Of a stretch of 64,000 nucleotides of DNA, positions 11,890 to 23,542 are shown piece by piece; the first letter of the stretch is position 1; every line of letters begins with the position of its first letter. The DNA lies in the NCBI GenBank assembly GCA_033297205.1, contig MU859072.1, forward strand, positions 248,001-312,000, given 5' to 3'. Below the pieces are notes generated by a model. It had not been told where the DNA came from and ran no database searches. It saw only the letters and a list, made by a program, of their open reading frames with translations. This stretch comes from Pseudoneurospora amorphoporcata (lineage: Eukaryota > Ascomycota > Sordariomycetes > Sordariales > Sordariaceae). The position numbers and the translations under genes are program-made.

Positions 11890-14800
11890 TCAATCCAACT
11901 CCCCACTAATATACCCCACCTGCCTCCTCCCTCCTCCCGGCGGCACCGCCCCATTCAGACTCCTCGCCAACCTCTCCTGGCTTTCTACCAACTTCTTATG
12001 CTCCCCCAACCTCTTTACCATCCTCGCATCACTCACCGCCTCAATCCTCTCCATCTCCCTACGTTCTTGCACCCGCACCTCACTGAGTTGCTTCGCCGCC
12101 TGCAACCTCTGCTGCTCCCACGTCTTCGTCTGCCCCTGTTTCCTCTCCTCCATCTCCAGCTCCGCCTCGCTCACCAGCCTCGCGCGCGTCAACCCGGCCT
12201 CGAGGAGTTGGCGCTCATGTTTCATGGAGGCTTCACGTTCCGCTTTCCGACGCTGTAGCTCCGCGGCGAACCCTTCCTCTTCGACAGCCTGTCGGCTGCG
12301 CACGGCTTCAATCTCCTCGTCCTGCTGTCGGCGGATGCGCGAGTCTTCGAGCTCGGCGCGCGCTTGGAAGATTTTGTTTTGCATCGTCGCGATCTCCTTG
12401 GTGCGCGCGATGGCGATGTGGTGTTCCTCTGTTTCTTTCGCGATGCGCTCGGCGCGGGCGCGGCGTTCGCGTTCGGCGCGAAGGAGCTCCGGTGGCAGGT
12501 TGATGGCGCCTTCGGGCTGCGGGCCGTCGTTGGCGTAGTAGACGTCTCGGCAGCGGTAGGACTTGAGGAGGTCGAGGAGGGCGGAGCGGTCGCGGCTGTT
12601 GGAGGGCAGGACGCGGAGCAGGTATTGCGTGGGGGAGTAGGTGTACGTTCCGTCGGTCCATTGGTGGTCGGGGCTGTTGATGGTTTTCCAGACGCCGGCT
12701 TTGAGGAGGGCGCGGGTGATGGGAAGGGGGTCGGTGGAGTGCAGGGCGAGGAGGAGGATGGATTTTCCGCTGTTGTCTTGTACGGCGAGGTCGCTGCCTT
12801 GTTTGATCAGTTCGGCGATGACTTTTTCCATTTTCTTTTCTTGGGAAGAGGAGAGGGGCCCGGCTTCGGCGGCGTTGAGACAGAGTTCTCCTAGGGCGGA
12901 ACGGCCGCCGTGGATGATGCTGGGAAAGTCGGGGTCGTGCCCATTCTGAATCAAGATCTTGACGGCACCAAGGTTGAGCTTCCTAGCGGCGTTATGCAAG
13001 GAACCGTCGTTCATAGAGGGTCCGGCAGCCAGGAGCATGGTCATCATGTCTGTGCCCAGTTCACCTCCTATCGCAGTGGCTAGTGACAGCGGAGTGTTAT
13101 CTTCAGCATCAGCAACATCCACTTCGGCCAAAGCGAGAAGGAGTTCTCTGACCATATCTGGCCGTCTGTGTTGAATGGCGAGCATGAGCGGCGTCTGTTT
13201 AGACACTCGTGTCTCGAAATTGACCTTTGCCCCTCTGCTGATGAGGAGTTTGATAATATTGTTGCTGATGCGCTTTTGGGGTTGACTCAATGCCCAGAAA
13301 AGCAGATTCACCTGTTCTTCTTCGCCCTCTTCCGTGACTCTCATGGTGGTGAGCTGGTCATGGTAGTAGCCTGCATCCAGCAGAATTTCCAGCAACCTCT
13401 CTGAACGAGGATACTTGTTGAGAGCACGCAGTAGAATCGGCGGGGATGTCGGAGTCATCACATCCAGCCTTTCTCCATCAGAGTTGTAACAGATGAACAG
13501 CTCAATCAGTGACAAGATGTCTTCCTCCGAAAGGTCTGCCTCAAAGATATGAGGAAACGCCACGGAAACCGAGTGAGAGTCTGGACCCTGGTCCAGAATC
13601 AGCTGTATGAGTCTTGAATCAGCCTTCTTGGCTGCCTTCTGCAATATCAGTCCATCTTCACAAGTGACGCTGGCCCCGTGTTGTAGCAGAAGTGTTGCAA
13701 ATTGTCGGGCTAGTGCATCGTTTTCGGTCCCGTACGCGTCAATGGCAACGTTCAAAGCCGGGAACAAAGGCTCACCACACTCAGCGCCCTTCTCCAACAA
13801 CATCTGTGCAGTTTGAAGGCCCTGTTCAGTCATCCAAGCCTCAACTGTCTCTGGAGTAAAGGCATGTTGGAAAGTCCACGAGACATCCTTTCCGGGAATA
13901 TCAAACGTCAACAAAGCCTCTAGCACATCAACCCGGAAAGACTGAGTGGCATCTATCAGCGTCTCGCAGCCATTCGTCAAAGGCGAAGCGCCATGCGAGA
14001 GCAAAAGCCGAATCATGCGGACATCAGGCTCCCCTTCCTTCACAGCCCTATGCAATGCAGTATGGACATCCTCCGACGGCTCCAGCCCTGCGGCAAACAG
14101 CCACTCAGTAACCTGATACCTTGCCTCCTGGCTCAATTTCCTGCTAGCCTTCAGTGCTTTGAGCAAGGTATCTTGCGATGGCTTCTTTTGTTGACGATCA
14201 CCTGTTGATTTTTCCACCACACCCAACATCAGCTTCAGACTCTTCAGTGCTGCTCCTCTCGTCGCATTCCAAATGGCTTCACCCGAATTGAAGTCAGGAT
14301 CCGCCCCATAAGTAAGCAACAAGCGCACCAAATGCTCGCCCTCATCACCATACGTCGCCGCGGCAACAAGCTGTCTGTGCACGACCTCGCCGTCGACTCC
14401 TCCTCTTTCCAGAAGAAGTCGGAAGACATCCGTGCGATCTTTGAGCTCCGTGACGCTGACGCTCGCTGCCTCGAACCCCTTGACCAAAGTCTGTTTCTTG
14501 ACCTGAGCCGGTGGGTGCAATAGTGCGCCCAAGACGGGGATGGCGGCGCTCTTGCAGGCCTCTACTATTGCTTGGCCTTCTTGGTGCTCGAGATTGGCTC
14601 CGTGGCCCATCAAGAGGTTAACAAGCGTCAGGTTCCCGTCGGAGGCCGCGATGATGAGTGCGTCGGAGATGTCAGAACCGGATATCCCCCTCTTGAGCAG
14701 CGATGCGCAGATCTCGGGGTCCTTGAGCTTGACGGCTTGGGTGAAAGTGGTGTTGAGGATCGTCGCGGGGTATTTCCGAGAAGACTTTGCCAAAATCAGT

Positions 14801-17503
14801 TCCACTGCTTGGGTATCCTGCTTTTCTACCACGAACCCGAGCGCTTTGCCATCGGTCGAGTCGGCGTAGGCTGATAAAAGTTCGATGAGCTGGTAGTCAG
14901 AAGAGTGCGCGTGTAAAGCGTAGTTCAGCGCCCTGTTGACTTCTGAGCTCGGAGCCCCGGCCTCAACAAGCTTGCGGGTGAAGTCTTGACGGTCACTGGG
15001 AATCTGTATGTTAAGCGAATGACGAAGTGCCGCGGCTAGGGAGTCTGGTGCTGGTTTGACACTCAGCATCAGGTCTGTTAATGGCGTGCTAGAGGCTTTG
15101 ACGGCGGAACAGAATGCGGCGGCGGTGTGGGCGTTGATGTCTGCACCAGCTGAGAGAAGAGTTACGACAACATCGTAGTTGCGGCTCTCGAGTGGCATTT
15201 GAAGAATGGTCTGGACCTCGTTGTATAAGAGGACATCCAGATGATCTTTGTGTTTGGTATGACGGAGAAGAAGAGACATTTTGGCGGCCTTTGCAGCTGT
15301 GGTCGGCATCTTTGAGAGAGCATCGAGGCCGCTCTTCACAGTTTCAGATGATGGCTTTCCATATCGGACAACAAGCTCCAGGATAGCGGGATCAGCATCG
15401 CGGACAGCTGTGAACAGTTAGCAACGCATCGTGTATCAAAAGAAACTGGGGTTGGTCTAGCATACCGAGAGTGACAGGCTCGCCATCTTTGAAGTTGGCA
15501 TCCACATTACCAAGCTTCAGCAGCAGAGAAAATAGTTGAACATCCAGGGGTTGGGTAGCTAGTAACTGTGACAACGCCGCGGATACTTCGTCCCCTTCTC
15601 TACCAACACCAGATTGAAGCAATAGCTCCACGATTGTGTACCGGACTTCCTGATTGCTGATCACCATAGCTTTAAGCATAGCAGCAGCGGACGTCTGAGC
15701 TGTCAGTGGCCTTTTGAGCATTTTGCGTAAGAGTGGTACATCCCCCACGGCGATAGAAGACAATATCCCAGAATCATTATCGGAATGCGTGCCTTCAGTG
15801 TAGCGCAGAAGAAGGGAAATGAACCTATCGTCTCGTCTGGGGTGTTGTTCTTCAATGGCCTCTGTCAAAGCAGCAGACAAGCAGGGCCCAGAAAGCCCAG
15901 CAGCCAGAAAAGCCTCGGTGATGAGGTAACGTTCGTTAGGGGTCAACTTCTTGACCTGTGGAAACACTAGCTCCAGTGTTGCCGGAGACGGCTTTCCTGT
16001 AAGGAGTTTCTTTACCATGTCTATGTTCACCATCATGACTGCGTTATTCAGAGCCATGCCATTCAAATGGTCCACAGAGGCCACCTCATGTCGGGCGTGC
16101 TTCATCTGAAGTGAGCCTTTTCGAGGCTTCCCTTCTGGAACTGTGTCTTCCGGAAAATACGGCGTAAGCAGTAGATTCACTGACTGGCCATCTCCAGCCC
16201 TCACAGCAGCAATGAGTGCATCACCCAATGCAGCACCTCCGGCGCCTTTTCGCAGTAGGATGTTGAGGAAGGCATATCGGTTTTCCGGGCTGATTGTCTT
16301 TGGAATCACACCAACACACCGAGAGGCCAGTGCAGTGTTCAAACGCGTTCGATCATTTAACAGTAGCTGAAGAAGGTTGCAGTTCCCTCTTGCAATGGTA
16401 TCACATAGTACCTTGGCTTCCTGGTACTCGACCGAAGCTCCGTTTTCGACCAAAAGATGAACCATGTCGATATTCTCGGCTTCGCACGCTTGCTGCAAGG
16501 CGACTGCCACCATATCACCAGGGGCGCCGGCGCACAGGAGCGCCTCTGTCAAGAACAGCTTCTCATTGGGGCCAATGGACTGGTTGAGAAGCTGTTTAAA
16601 GCTCTCCATCAGGCCGGCACCTCCAGGTGTAGGTGGTTGTCTCCCCGTCAAGATGGCAAGTGCAATGTCAACTCTGCTCTGGCCGATCGCTGTCCTGAGA
16701 GCTGTGGCTGTATCGAAGTCGGCATCCGCGACTGACCTGCTCAATCGCCAAACCGTCTGCAAACATCCCTTTCGTGAGGCGTCTATGAGACATAGGGAGA
16801 GCATTTGCGACGAGAACCCGCCCGATGACTGAAGAATTAGACCTACAAGGTCCGGATAACCGCCAGCGATACACAATTGGCGAAATTCGATCTGGGCATT
16901 CTGAGACTGAGCAGGGTTTGCGCCGCGTTGTAAAAGTAGACCAAGTATTTTGACGTCTTTGGAGCGTATCGCGTCGGGCAATGCAACACCGAGGGTAAGG
17001 TCGTCTGCGTAATGGGCCAGGACGGCGATCATATCCAATTGACGGTTCTGGATTGCCTTCTGCAATATCTGACTCCGTTCCAGAGACTCCAAGCTCTTTC
17101 TTCTAGACAGAAGGGAGCCTGACCTGCCAACTTTGGGAGCCTTGATGTTTGGATTTCCCCCAAGCTCGAGCAGTTTTTTGATGAGCATGTTTGCGACAGC
17201 AGGCGAACCCCCAGAGGCGACATGGTTGTCGAGGACGTCGAAGATTTCTTTGGCTTCCCATGGCTTCTTGGTTGATGAGAACGCTCGTTTTAGCGTACTT
17301 TGTGAGCTTTCGGGATTCTCCGCTGCTCGTCGTTGTCTGAGGAGCTCTTCTGCTTGCAAATCGTCTTGTGGGCTCGGGCTAGGCAATCTGATCGGAGGGA
17401 GTGGCGGGAGAGGTGGTAGCTCAGCAACGCCAACGGAAACAGCGAGCTCTAGTAATCGGGCCCGCCGATTATCCTGTGGGCGCTGGGGCGACATAGCTGC
17501 CAT
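11890..17503 (-). CDS. Very large ankyrin-type repeat protein with C-terminal coiled coil (1851 aa)
   Basis: Two exons on the minus strand, 17503-15466 and 15407-11890, separated by a 58-nt intron (GTATGC donor, CTAAC branch site, CACAG acceptor). The start is the ATG in CAAAATGGC; no ATG lies further upstream in the open frame. The N-terminus has a proline ladder (PPLPPLPPIRLPSPSP). Residues from about 100 to 1600 are built of about 33-residue helical units with phrases such as LLxxGADxN, VxLLLxxGA and LLxHGASPLTNG. Many units diverge from the ankyrin consensus, but clear ankyrin repeats occur in the last third (TPLMLAIQHRRPDMVRELLL). The last 200 residues are a highly charged coiled coil rich in Glu, Arg, Ala and Gln, ending GGRRQVGYISGELD. 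It is probably a cytoplasmic scaffold. No catalytic domain is visible and the function is unknown. Confidence 0.9.
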
Positions 17504-20407
17504 TTTGACTTTGGTCGTGATCGAAGGTTCACAAGTGGGTGTATCGAAATACGGCCGGATCACGGGAGGGGAATATCGGCCCGGTGCCGCTGTAACTTGG
17601 TGATGTTGGTTCAACGTCCCATATCATACAAAGAAAAAGAATCCGGCATATATTTGACCCTCCAACATGCAGCCCACTGGGCAAGATGTTTCGCGGTTGT
17701 AAGGAGGCGGACGGTCGAGGCAAATGTAGCTGTTCACGGATGGAACAGATGGAATAATAGTTCGGCTGGGCCGTAAGGGTTCAAGTCGAACAAAGGGGAC
17801 GGGAATTTGAGCCTCGTCTGCGTGCCGCTCTTTGGCAAACAGTTGATATCCAGGACCGTGTATGGTGACGTGGTGCGCGGGGCGGTGTTGGTCGAATGCC
17901 TGCCCGCTTAGGTAATGCCCTCTAACGTAGAACGGGAGGAATCATACACGGGGAAGTCGCATACACTATTGTTCTTGAGGAATGTTTTGAGAGAGGAAAA
18001 ATATCGTGGAAAAATGTCCATCACGTCCACTTGGACGGGATGTTTGGGCAGGAATACCTACTACTCCATTGCGGATTCTGAAACACCACAACAAAGCTGC
18101 GCCGGAGCTCTAGCCGTGGACCTATATAGCTCCTAGCCAGACCGGGCCAGCACATATTGATTCATCAGGCAGCTGTGGCGTGGAGCGGCTGAATGAATCC
18201 TCCAAAGATAGTACCTGCGGGATAGTGTATCCCTACCCGTCTCTACTGTAGGTTAGTGTAGAGGCGATTTCGACCAGTCTTTCCCCTCTCGTGGCGGACG
18301 CGCGCCTGCGGAGTGACAAGAGTTGATGATCAACAAAACACTTGCGAGGCCCTTTTTGGCACAGCCTCAAATAGCTAGGCGGGGCTCTGTCCACTCAGGC
18401 CACTCAGACCACCGCTTCCCCAACAATTAGCACCAGGTACTGCCCCTGTTTATCAATAATCTGTTGCTGGTCATCCAGAGAATCCATTTAGAGTTGTCAT
18501 TTTCCAGTCATTGTCAAAGTGCACTGATGCCGCAGGCCTGAGCGCAAGCACCCGATGCGCGGTTTGGAAATGGCATGTTGGAATTGGATGCCTTGTGGAA
18601 TGGGTAGGAATTCATTATCAACCGACACAAGCTGACAGACGAGACGTGAGATGTGCGACTGCGAAGAGACGTGGCGTTTGAGTTTGCGTTGATGGATGGA
18701 CATCAAGCCATCTGTGCCTGAGCTGAAGAAATGGGCGTCAGAAGAACCTAATAAAGGAGATGAGTGGGATCGAAAACAACAACGGAAGGCGGACTGCAGA
18801 TACGATTGCTGGGAAATTGTTAGTGAAACACCTCTCCCCCTTGGCCGAGTCTAGCAGACTTTTTTTTTCCGACACAGGGGCTGTACAATATAAGATGATT
18901 TTGATGCGTGCATCTGGAGGGGAAAAATGATTAATTGTAGGATGATTGCAAACTGTTATCCGTAACGGATCAGTGATCCAAAAGCGGTCTTGGCGGGAAA
19001 GTCCATGTTGGTCTCGGTCAAGGAAATGTCAGGTATCAGAGGTCTTTGATGTCTTGTGTTCAAATGCATGCTTGAACACAAAAGGCCTGGTACTTAGAAT
19101 GAAATTTCCGAGCGCGCTATGGCTTTACCTTTTGCTAAGATAATGATCTTTCCGGCTCTCGAACAGCAAACTGGCGAGGGTACGGTGGACTGTACATTAC
19201 CTGGCATAACGGGACGGCCTGATTTTGTCGCTTGTCTATCGAATCACCTTTGAGCCATAACCTCAACTCGCGAGGTTGAGCCTAACCTCAACTCGCGAGG
19301 ACCGCCACTGCTTTGCCGCAAAGTGTGGATGGTTGTTGGTTTTGGATGAAGAAGGTCGTCGGAATTGGATGAGGAAGCTACACTGAGCGACGTTTAGTTC
19401 CAATCCGGAGCTTTGCAGATCCCTCCCCTCCAGGCTGGACAGCTGCTCCACCCCGACATTCCGATACCGAACGATAGCGCCAAGAAGGACGGAAGGGACG
19501 AAGACACACCGCGATTCTTCAAGGTGTTGCTGGATTTGAGCAACTTCCGCGACGATGACAAACCAGCTCCGCTACTTTCACTCCGTCTTACTACGTGATG
19601 AATAATTCACCTCCGAGTATTCCTCGGTGTCCGATTGATGAGAAGACTGGATATTCAGTCCGAAGCCGAACAACACCGGACCAAAGTGCCAATCGGCTTC
19701 GCGATATTTAATGTCTTCGATTACATCATCGGTGCTTCTTATCTTTTATCAGTGAGAACTTTATACTGCTGCAATCCAGTTTGTGAAGGTGGACAGACGG
19801 GAGTAAGACGCTCAGGAGACGGAAAGCAAAAGTAAACCATAGTTCGGACATAGAAGCAGACGGGATTCGCCTTCCATATACTACTTGGACAGTTGTCGAC
19901 CAAACCAACAAATTGACGTGATACGACTCCGGTATCCGTTCTCACCCGGTGAGTCAGTGTGGGCTGAGATAGCCTTACCGGTATTATATCTGCCCGCATG
20001 ATTAAAACTCGCGTTCTAGGTCGTCGTGGGGCCAACTATCGGGCCAACAAGGTTCGAGACATTCAAAACCGATGATGGCAACCACCGACTTTATCTCCAC
20101 CATCAACACCATTGTGGTCCACCGCGGTCGTAGTCGGCTTCTTCCCCTTTTAAACTTGTTGACCCCCTCGAGTTCATCCCGTTGTCGGTTTGCTACTGCT
20201 TCTTTCACGAACCGTTCTTGTCTTCCTCCTTCCCGGTCACCAATAGCAACACCAACACCGCCGCGAATTCCCACTTCCCCGCATTTACACCACCACCATC
20301 ACAACATCTTCCCCGCGCCGTTCTTCCGTCTGGATCGTCGCGACATTTCCACCCGTCAACATCAAAACAAAAGCACCCAGCTCGCAAACACTAATTCATA
20401 TTCCACA
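17504..20407. other. Long intergenic region between divergent genes
   Basis: About 2.9 kb separates the divergently transcribed ankyrin-type gene and the MDR reductase gene. No gene is supported; short open frames are featureless. A 25-bp tandem duplication with a palindromic CTCGCGAG core lies at 19250-19300. The last 336 bp (20072-20407) are an open frame continuous with the reductase, discussed under findings. Confidence 0.5.
19250..19300. repeat. Tandem duplication of a 25-bp unit with palindromic core
   Basis: Two adjacent copies, 19250-19275 and 19276-19300, of a unit reading TTGAGCC(A)TAACC then TCAACTCGCGAGG. They are identical except for one inserted A in the first copy. Each copy contains the palindrome CTCGCGAG, and the first also forms a CTCAAC/GTTGAG hairpin with the start of the second. 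This could be a doubled protein-binding site or a recent slippage duplication. Confidence 0.8.
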
Positions 20408-21515
20408 ATGGCGTCCGCAATCCCAAATACCATGTCCGGCGTCGTCATCGAAAAGCCCGGCGGTGTTGACGTTCTCAAGTACAAGACCGACCTGCCTGTG
20501 CCCGAGATCAAGGAGGGCGAAGTCCTCGTCAAGAACGAGTACATTGGTGTAAATTATATTGAGACGTATGTTTTGCCCCCTAGTTCCCCCTTGTTTCTTT
20601 TCACACTTTCTCTCTCAATGCGTTTCAACTGACGTTCTCTGAAAAAAAAAAAAAAATAGCTACTTCAGAACAGGCCTCTACCCCTCCTCCACCGGCTCCT
20701 ACCCCCTGATAACCGGCAAGGAAGCCTCCGGTACCGTCGTCGCTTCCAACTCCCCCCGCTTCTCCCCCGGCGACCGCGTAGTCTACCTCGGCGACTCTAC
20801 CTACGCCGAGTACACCTCCGTCTCCGCCGCGCGGGCCGTCGGCCCCCTTCCCGAAAAGATCTCCTCCGAGACCGCCGCCGCCGCTTTGCTCCAGGGATTG
20901 ACAGCCCTAACCTTCGTGCGCGAAGCGGCCGGTATCGAGCAACAGCTGGGAATCAGCGAAGGGCCCTGGACGCTTGTGCACGCCGCCGCGGGTGGTACTG
21001 GGTCCTTGCTGGTGCAGATCTTGAGCGTTATGGGCGCTAAGGTGATTGCTACGGCTGGAGGTAAGGAGAAGTGCGAGCTGGCGCGGTGCTCGGGCGCGCA
21101 GTGGACGGTGGATAGCAAGAGCGAGAATGTGGTGGAGAGGGTGAAGGAGATTACGAACGGCAGGGGTGTGGATGTGATTTTTGATGGCGTGGGTAAGGCG
21201 ACGTTTGATGCGGATTTGGAGATGGTGGCGAGGAAGGGGTTGGTGGTTAGTTTTGGAAACGCGTCGGGGAAGGTGGATCCGCTGGATATCCTGCGGTTGG
21301 GAGCCAAGAATGTGAAGGTGATGAGGCCGGTTCTGTTTGGGTACATTGTCACGCCGGAGGAGTGGGAGAGGTGGACGACGGAGCTGTTTGAGCTGATCAA
21401 GACGGAGAAGGTCAAGATCAAGGTCCATGAGGTCTATCCCCTTGAGGAGGTGGCGCGTGCGCACACCGACCTGGAGGGCAGGAAGACCACGGGCAAGCTG
21501 TTGTTGAAGGTCTGA
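20408..21515 (+). CDS. NADPH:quinone oxidoreductase / zeta-crystallin-type MDR protein (337 aa)
   Basis: Medium-chain dehydrogenase/reductase that reduces quinones with NADPH by one-electron chemistry (QOR/Zta1 class). Exons are 20408-20565 and 20660-21515; the intron ends in a run of 15 A followed by TAG. An N-terminal GroES-like domain (GGVDVLKYKTDLPVPEI, NYIETYFRTGLYP) is followed by a Rossmann domain with AAAGGTGSLLVQI, the QOR nucleotide-binding motif. It ends with DLEGRKTTGKLLLKV, the typical family C-terminus. There are no zinc-ligand cysteines, as expected for QOR. The start at 20408 (CCACAATGGCG) matches the family N-terminus. The same frame is open for 112 further codons upstream to an ATG at 20072, which could add a basic N-terminal extension (see findings). 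Confidence 0.93.
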
Positions 21516-21902
21516 TGGGAAGTGAGGTGATTTAGTTTGCATTTTCTTCCACTCATAGCTATAACTGGGATGATAACAACATAATAATGAAGAACACTGG
21601 AGGCACGCCAGCATGCAGAATTCATGCAGAATTTCACCTCCGGATTCTTCTATGAGATGCTATGAGGGTTAATTACGTATAATCAGAGGGGGTGTCGTGA
21701 ACTTGGGCAATACGTAGCAACGTAGCGAAAGGGATCATAACACAGTCGTAACAGAAAAAATGGGGGAATAAACCAAAGGGGGAATTGTTAAAACAGTGTG
21801 ATGCGACCCAGAAGCCCCAAAACGATAGAAGCCAGATGTGATGTGTGAATGTTCAAAAAAGGTGGTCGTGAAAGCAACATGAGAGCCCAAGAGCCCCTTT
21901 TT

Positions 21903-23542
21903 TCAGTTCTTGGCGGCCTTGCTCGCCTTGAGCTTCTCCAAGAGCTCGGCCGGCGGATGTTGTCGGTAACCCTTGGGGTTGTTCTCCACCCAGCGCCATA
22001 GATCGGCGCATGCGTCCTCCAGGGTGAGCTTTGTCTTCCATTTGAGCTCCTCGTTGGCGAGCGCGGGGTTGGCAGTCAGATCCAAGACATCGCCATGTCT
22101 CCTCTCGACAACCTGGTAGGGCAGATCACGGCCGACAACCTTGCTGAAAGCCTTGATCATCTCGAGCACTGTGCTGCCACGGCCGGAGCCGAGGTTCCAG
22201 GCCTTGACACCGGGCTTCTTCTCGCGGAGGTAGTTGAGAGCGGCAAGGTGACCGCTGGCAAGATCGAGGACGTGGATGTAGTCGCGAATCGCAGTGCCAT
22301 CCTTGGAGGCGTAGTCTATCATACAAAATTTAGTATCCTTTCATATGGGGGTTCAAATTGTCTCCTCTGGGGGGAATTACTCACCGTCACCGAAAACCAA
22401 AAGCTTCTCCCTTTCCCCAGTCGCTACCTTGCCAAGCAAAGGCAACAGGTTGTAAGGAACACCCTGGGGGTCCTCGCCCATGATGCCGCTGGGGTGAGCA
22501 CCGCAAGGGTTGAAGTAGCGGAGCAGAGCGCCGTTCCATTGCTCGAAGGGCTTGCCCGCCTTTTTGGCCTTCCTCCTCTCGGCCTCGATATGATCGGAAA
22601 TGACGGTCTCGATCATCACCTTGGTATGACCATATGTGTTGGTGGGGCCGATGGGGCAGTTCTCGGGAATGGGAATCATGCCAGGGACACGGGTGGCATC
22701 ACCGTAGACAGTGGCGGAGGACGAGAAGACAATGTTGGGGACATTGTGCTTGGCCATAGAACGGAGCAGGGTGATGCTGCCGCCAACATTGACACGGTAA
22801 TACTCGAGTGGGATTTCGCCAGACTCGCCAACAGCCTACAGGTCCACAGGGGACAATTGTTAGCTGATGGTCACACCACAGAGACAGACGGACATGACAT
22901 CGGGTGACGGCAGATGTGCAACGTACCTTGAGGGCCGCAAAGTGAATAACGCTGTCGATCTCGGGGTGCTTGGAAAACACATTGTCGAGGCCGGCCTCGT
23001 CTGTGATGTCCACCTGATAGAAGGTAGGACGCTTGCCGCAGATAAGCTCGATGCGGTCTACGGCGGCCTGGGACGAGTTGAGGAGACTATCGACAATGAT
23101 GACATCGTAGCCATTGTCGAGGAGGGCAAGGGTAGTGAAGGACCCGATGTAGCCAGTACCACTGCAAAAGCAAGCCACCATCAATATCTCATGCCGCGAC
23201 AACAATAATAAGGGCAACGCGCCAAACGCGCTCACTGGACGACAACGACCACGACGACGATGATGGAAGAAGGACGGGATGATGGATGGGTGGTTGCGGG
23301 GTGCAATTGCGGGCGCGCGTCGAGGCGTTTCTTGTGGTATTCAAGGCGATCCACACAGCTGCTGCCCGTGCGGCGCAATTGGAGCGCGATGCGGCATCGT
23401 CAAGGATGACTGGCGCAAGTGTTGTAGCTGGGCTGGGCGTTCGGAGAGGATGGTGTTCGTGTCGTCGGATGTTGGATGGAGGCGGGAAAAGGGCTGGAGA
23501 GGGCTGGTCTTACCCGGTGACGAGAACTGTTCCCACAGCCAT
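21903..23542 (-). CDS. UDP-glucose 4-epimerase (375 aa)
   Basis: Interconverts UDP-glucose and UDP-galactose in the Leloir pathway and for cell-wall galactose. Four minus-strand exons: 23542-23514 (29 nt), 23161-22927, 22835-22385 and 22315-21903. The first exon encodes only MAVGTVLVTG. The NAD-binding motif GGTGYIGS is assembled across intron 1 (352 nt). FSSSATVYGD is the serine-loop region, and the SDR catalytic pair is Tyr156 and Lys160 in TNTYGHTKVM. FNPCGAHPSG, FGDDYASKDGT across intron 3, and RDYIHVLDLA complete the epimerase signature. Its length equals that of stand-alone GalE-type enzymes; the mutarotase domain fused in yeast Gal10 is absent. The 5' leader contains CAG-rich and CA-rich microsatellites. 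It is convergent with the MDR reductase, with about 390 bp between the stops. Confidence 0.96.
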
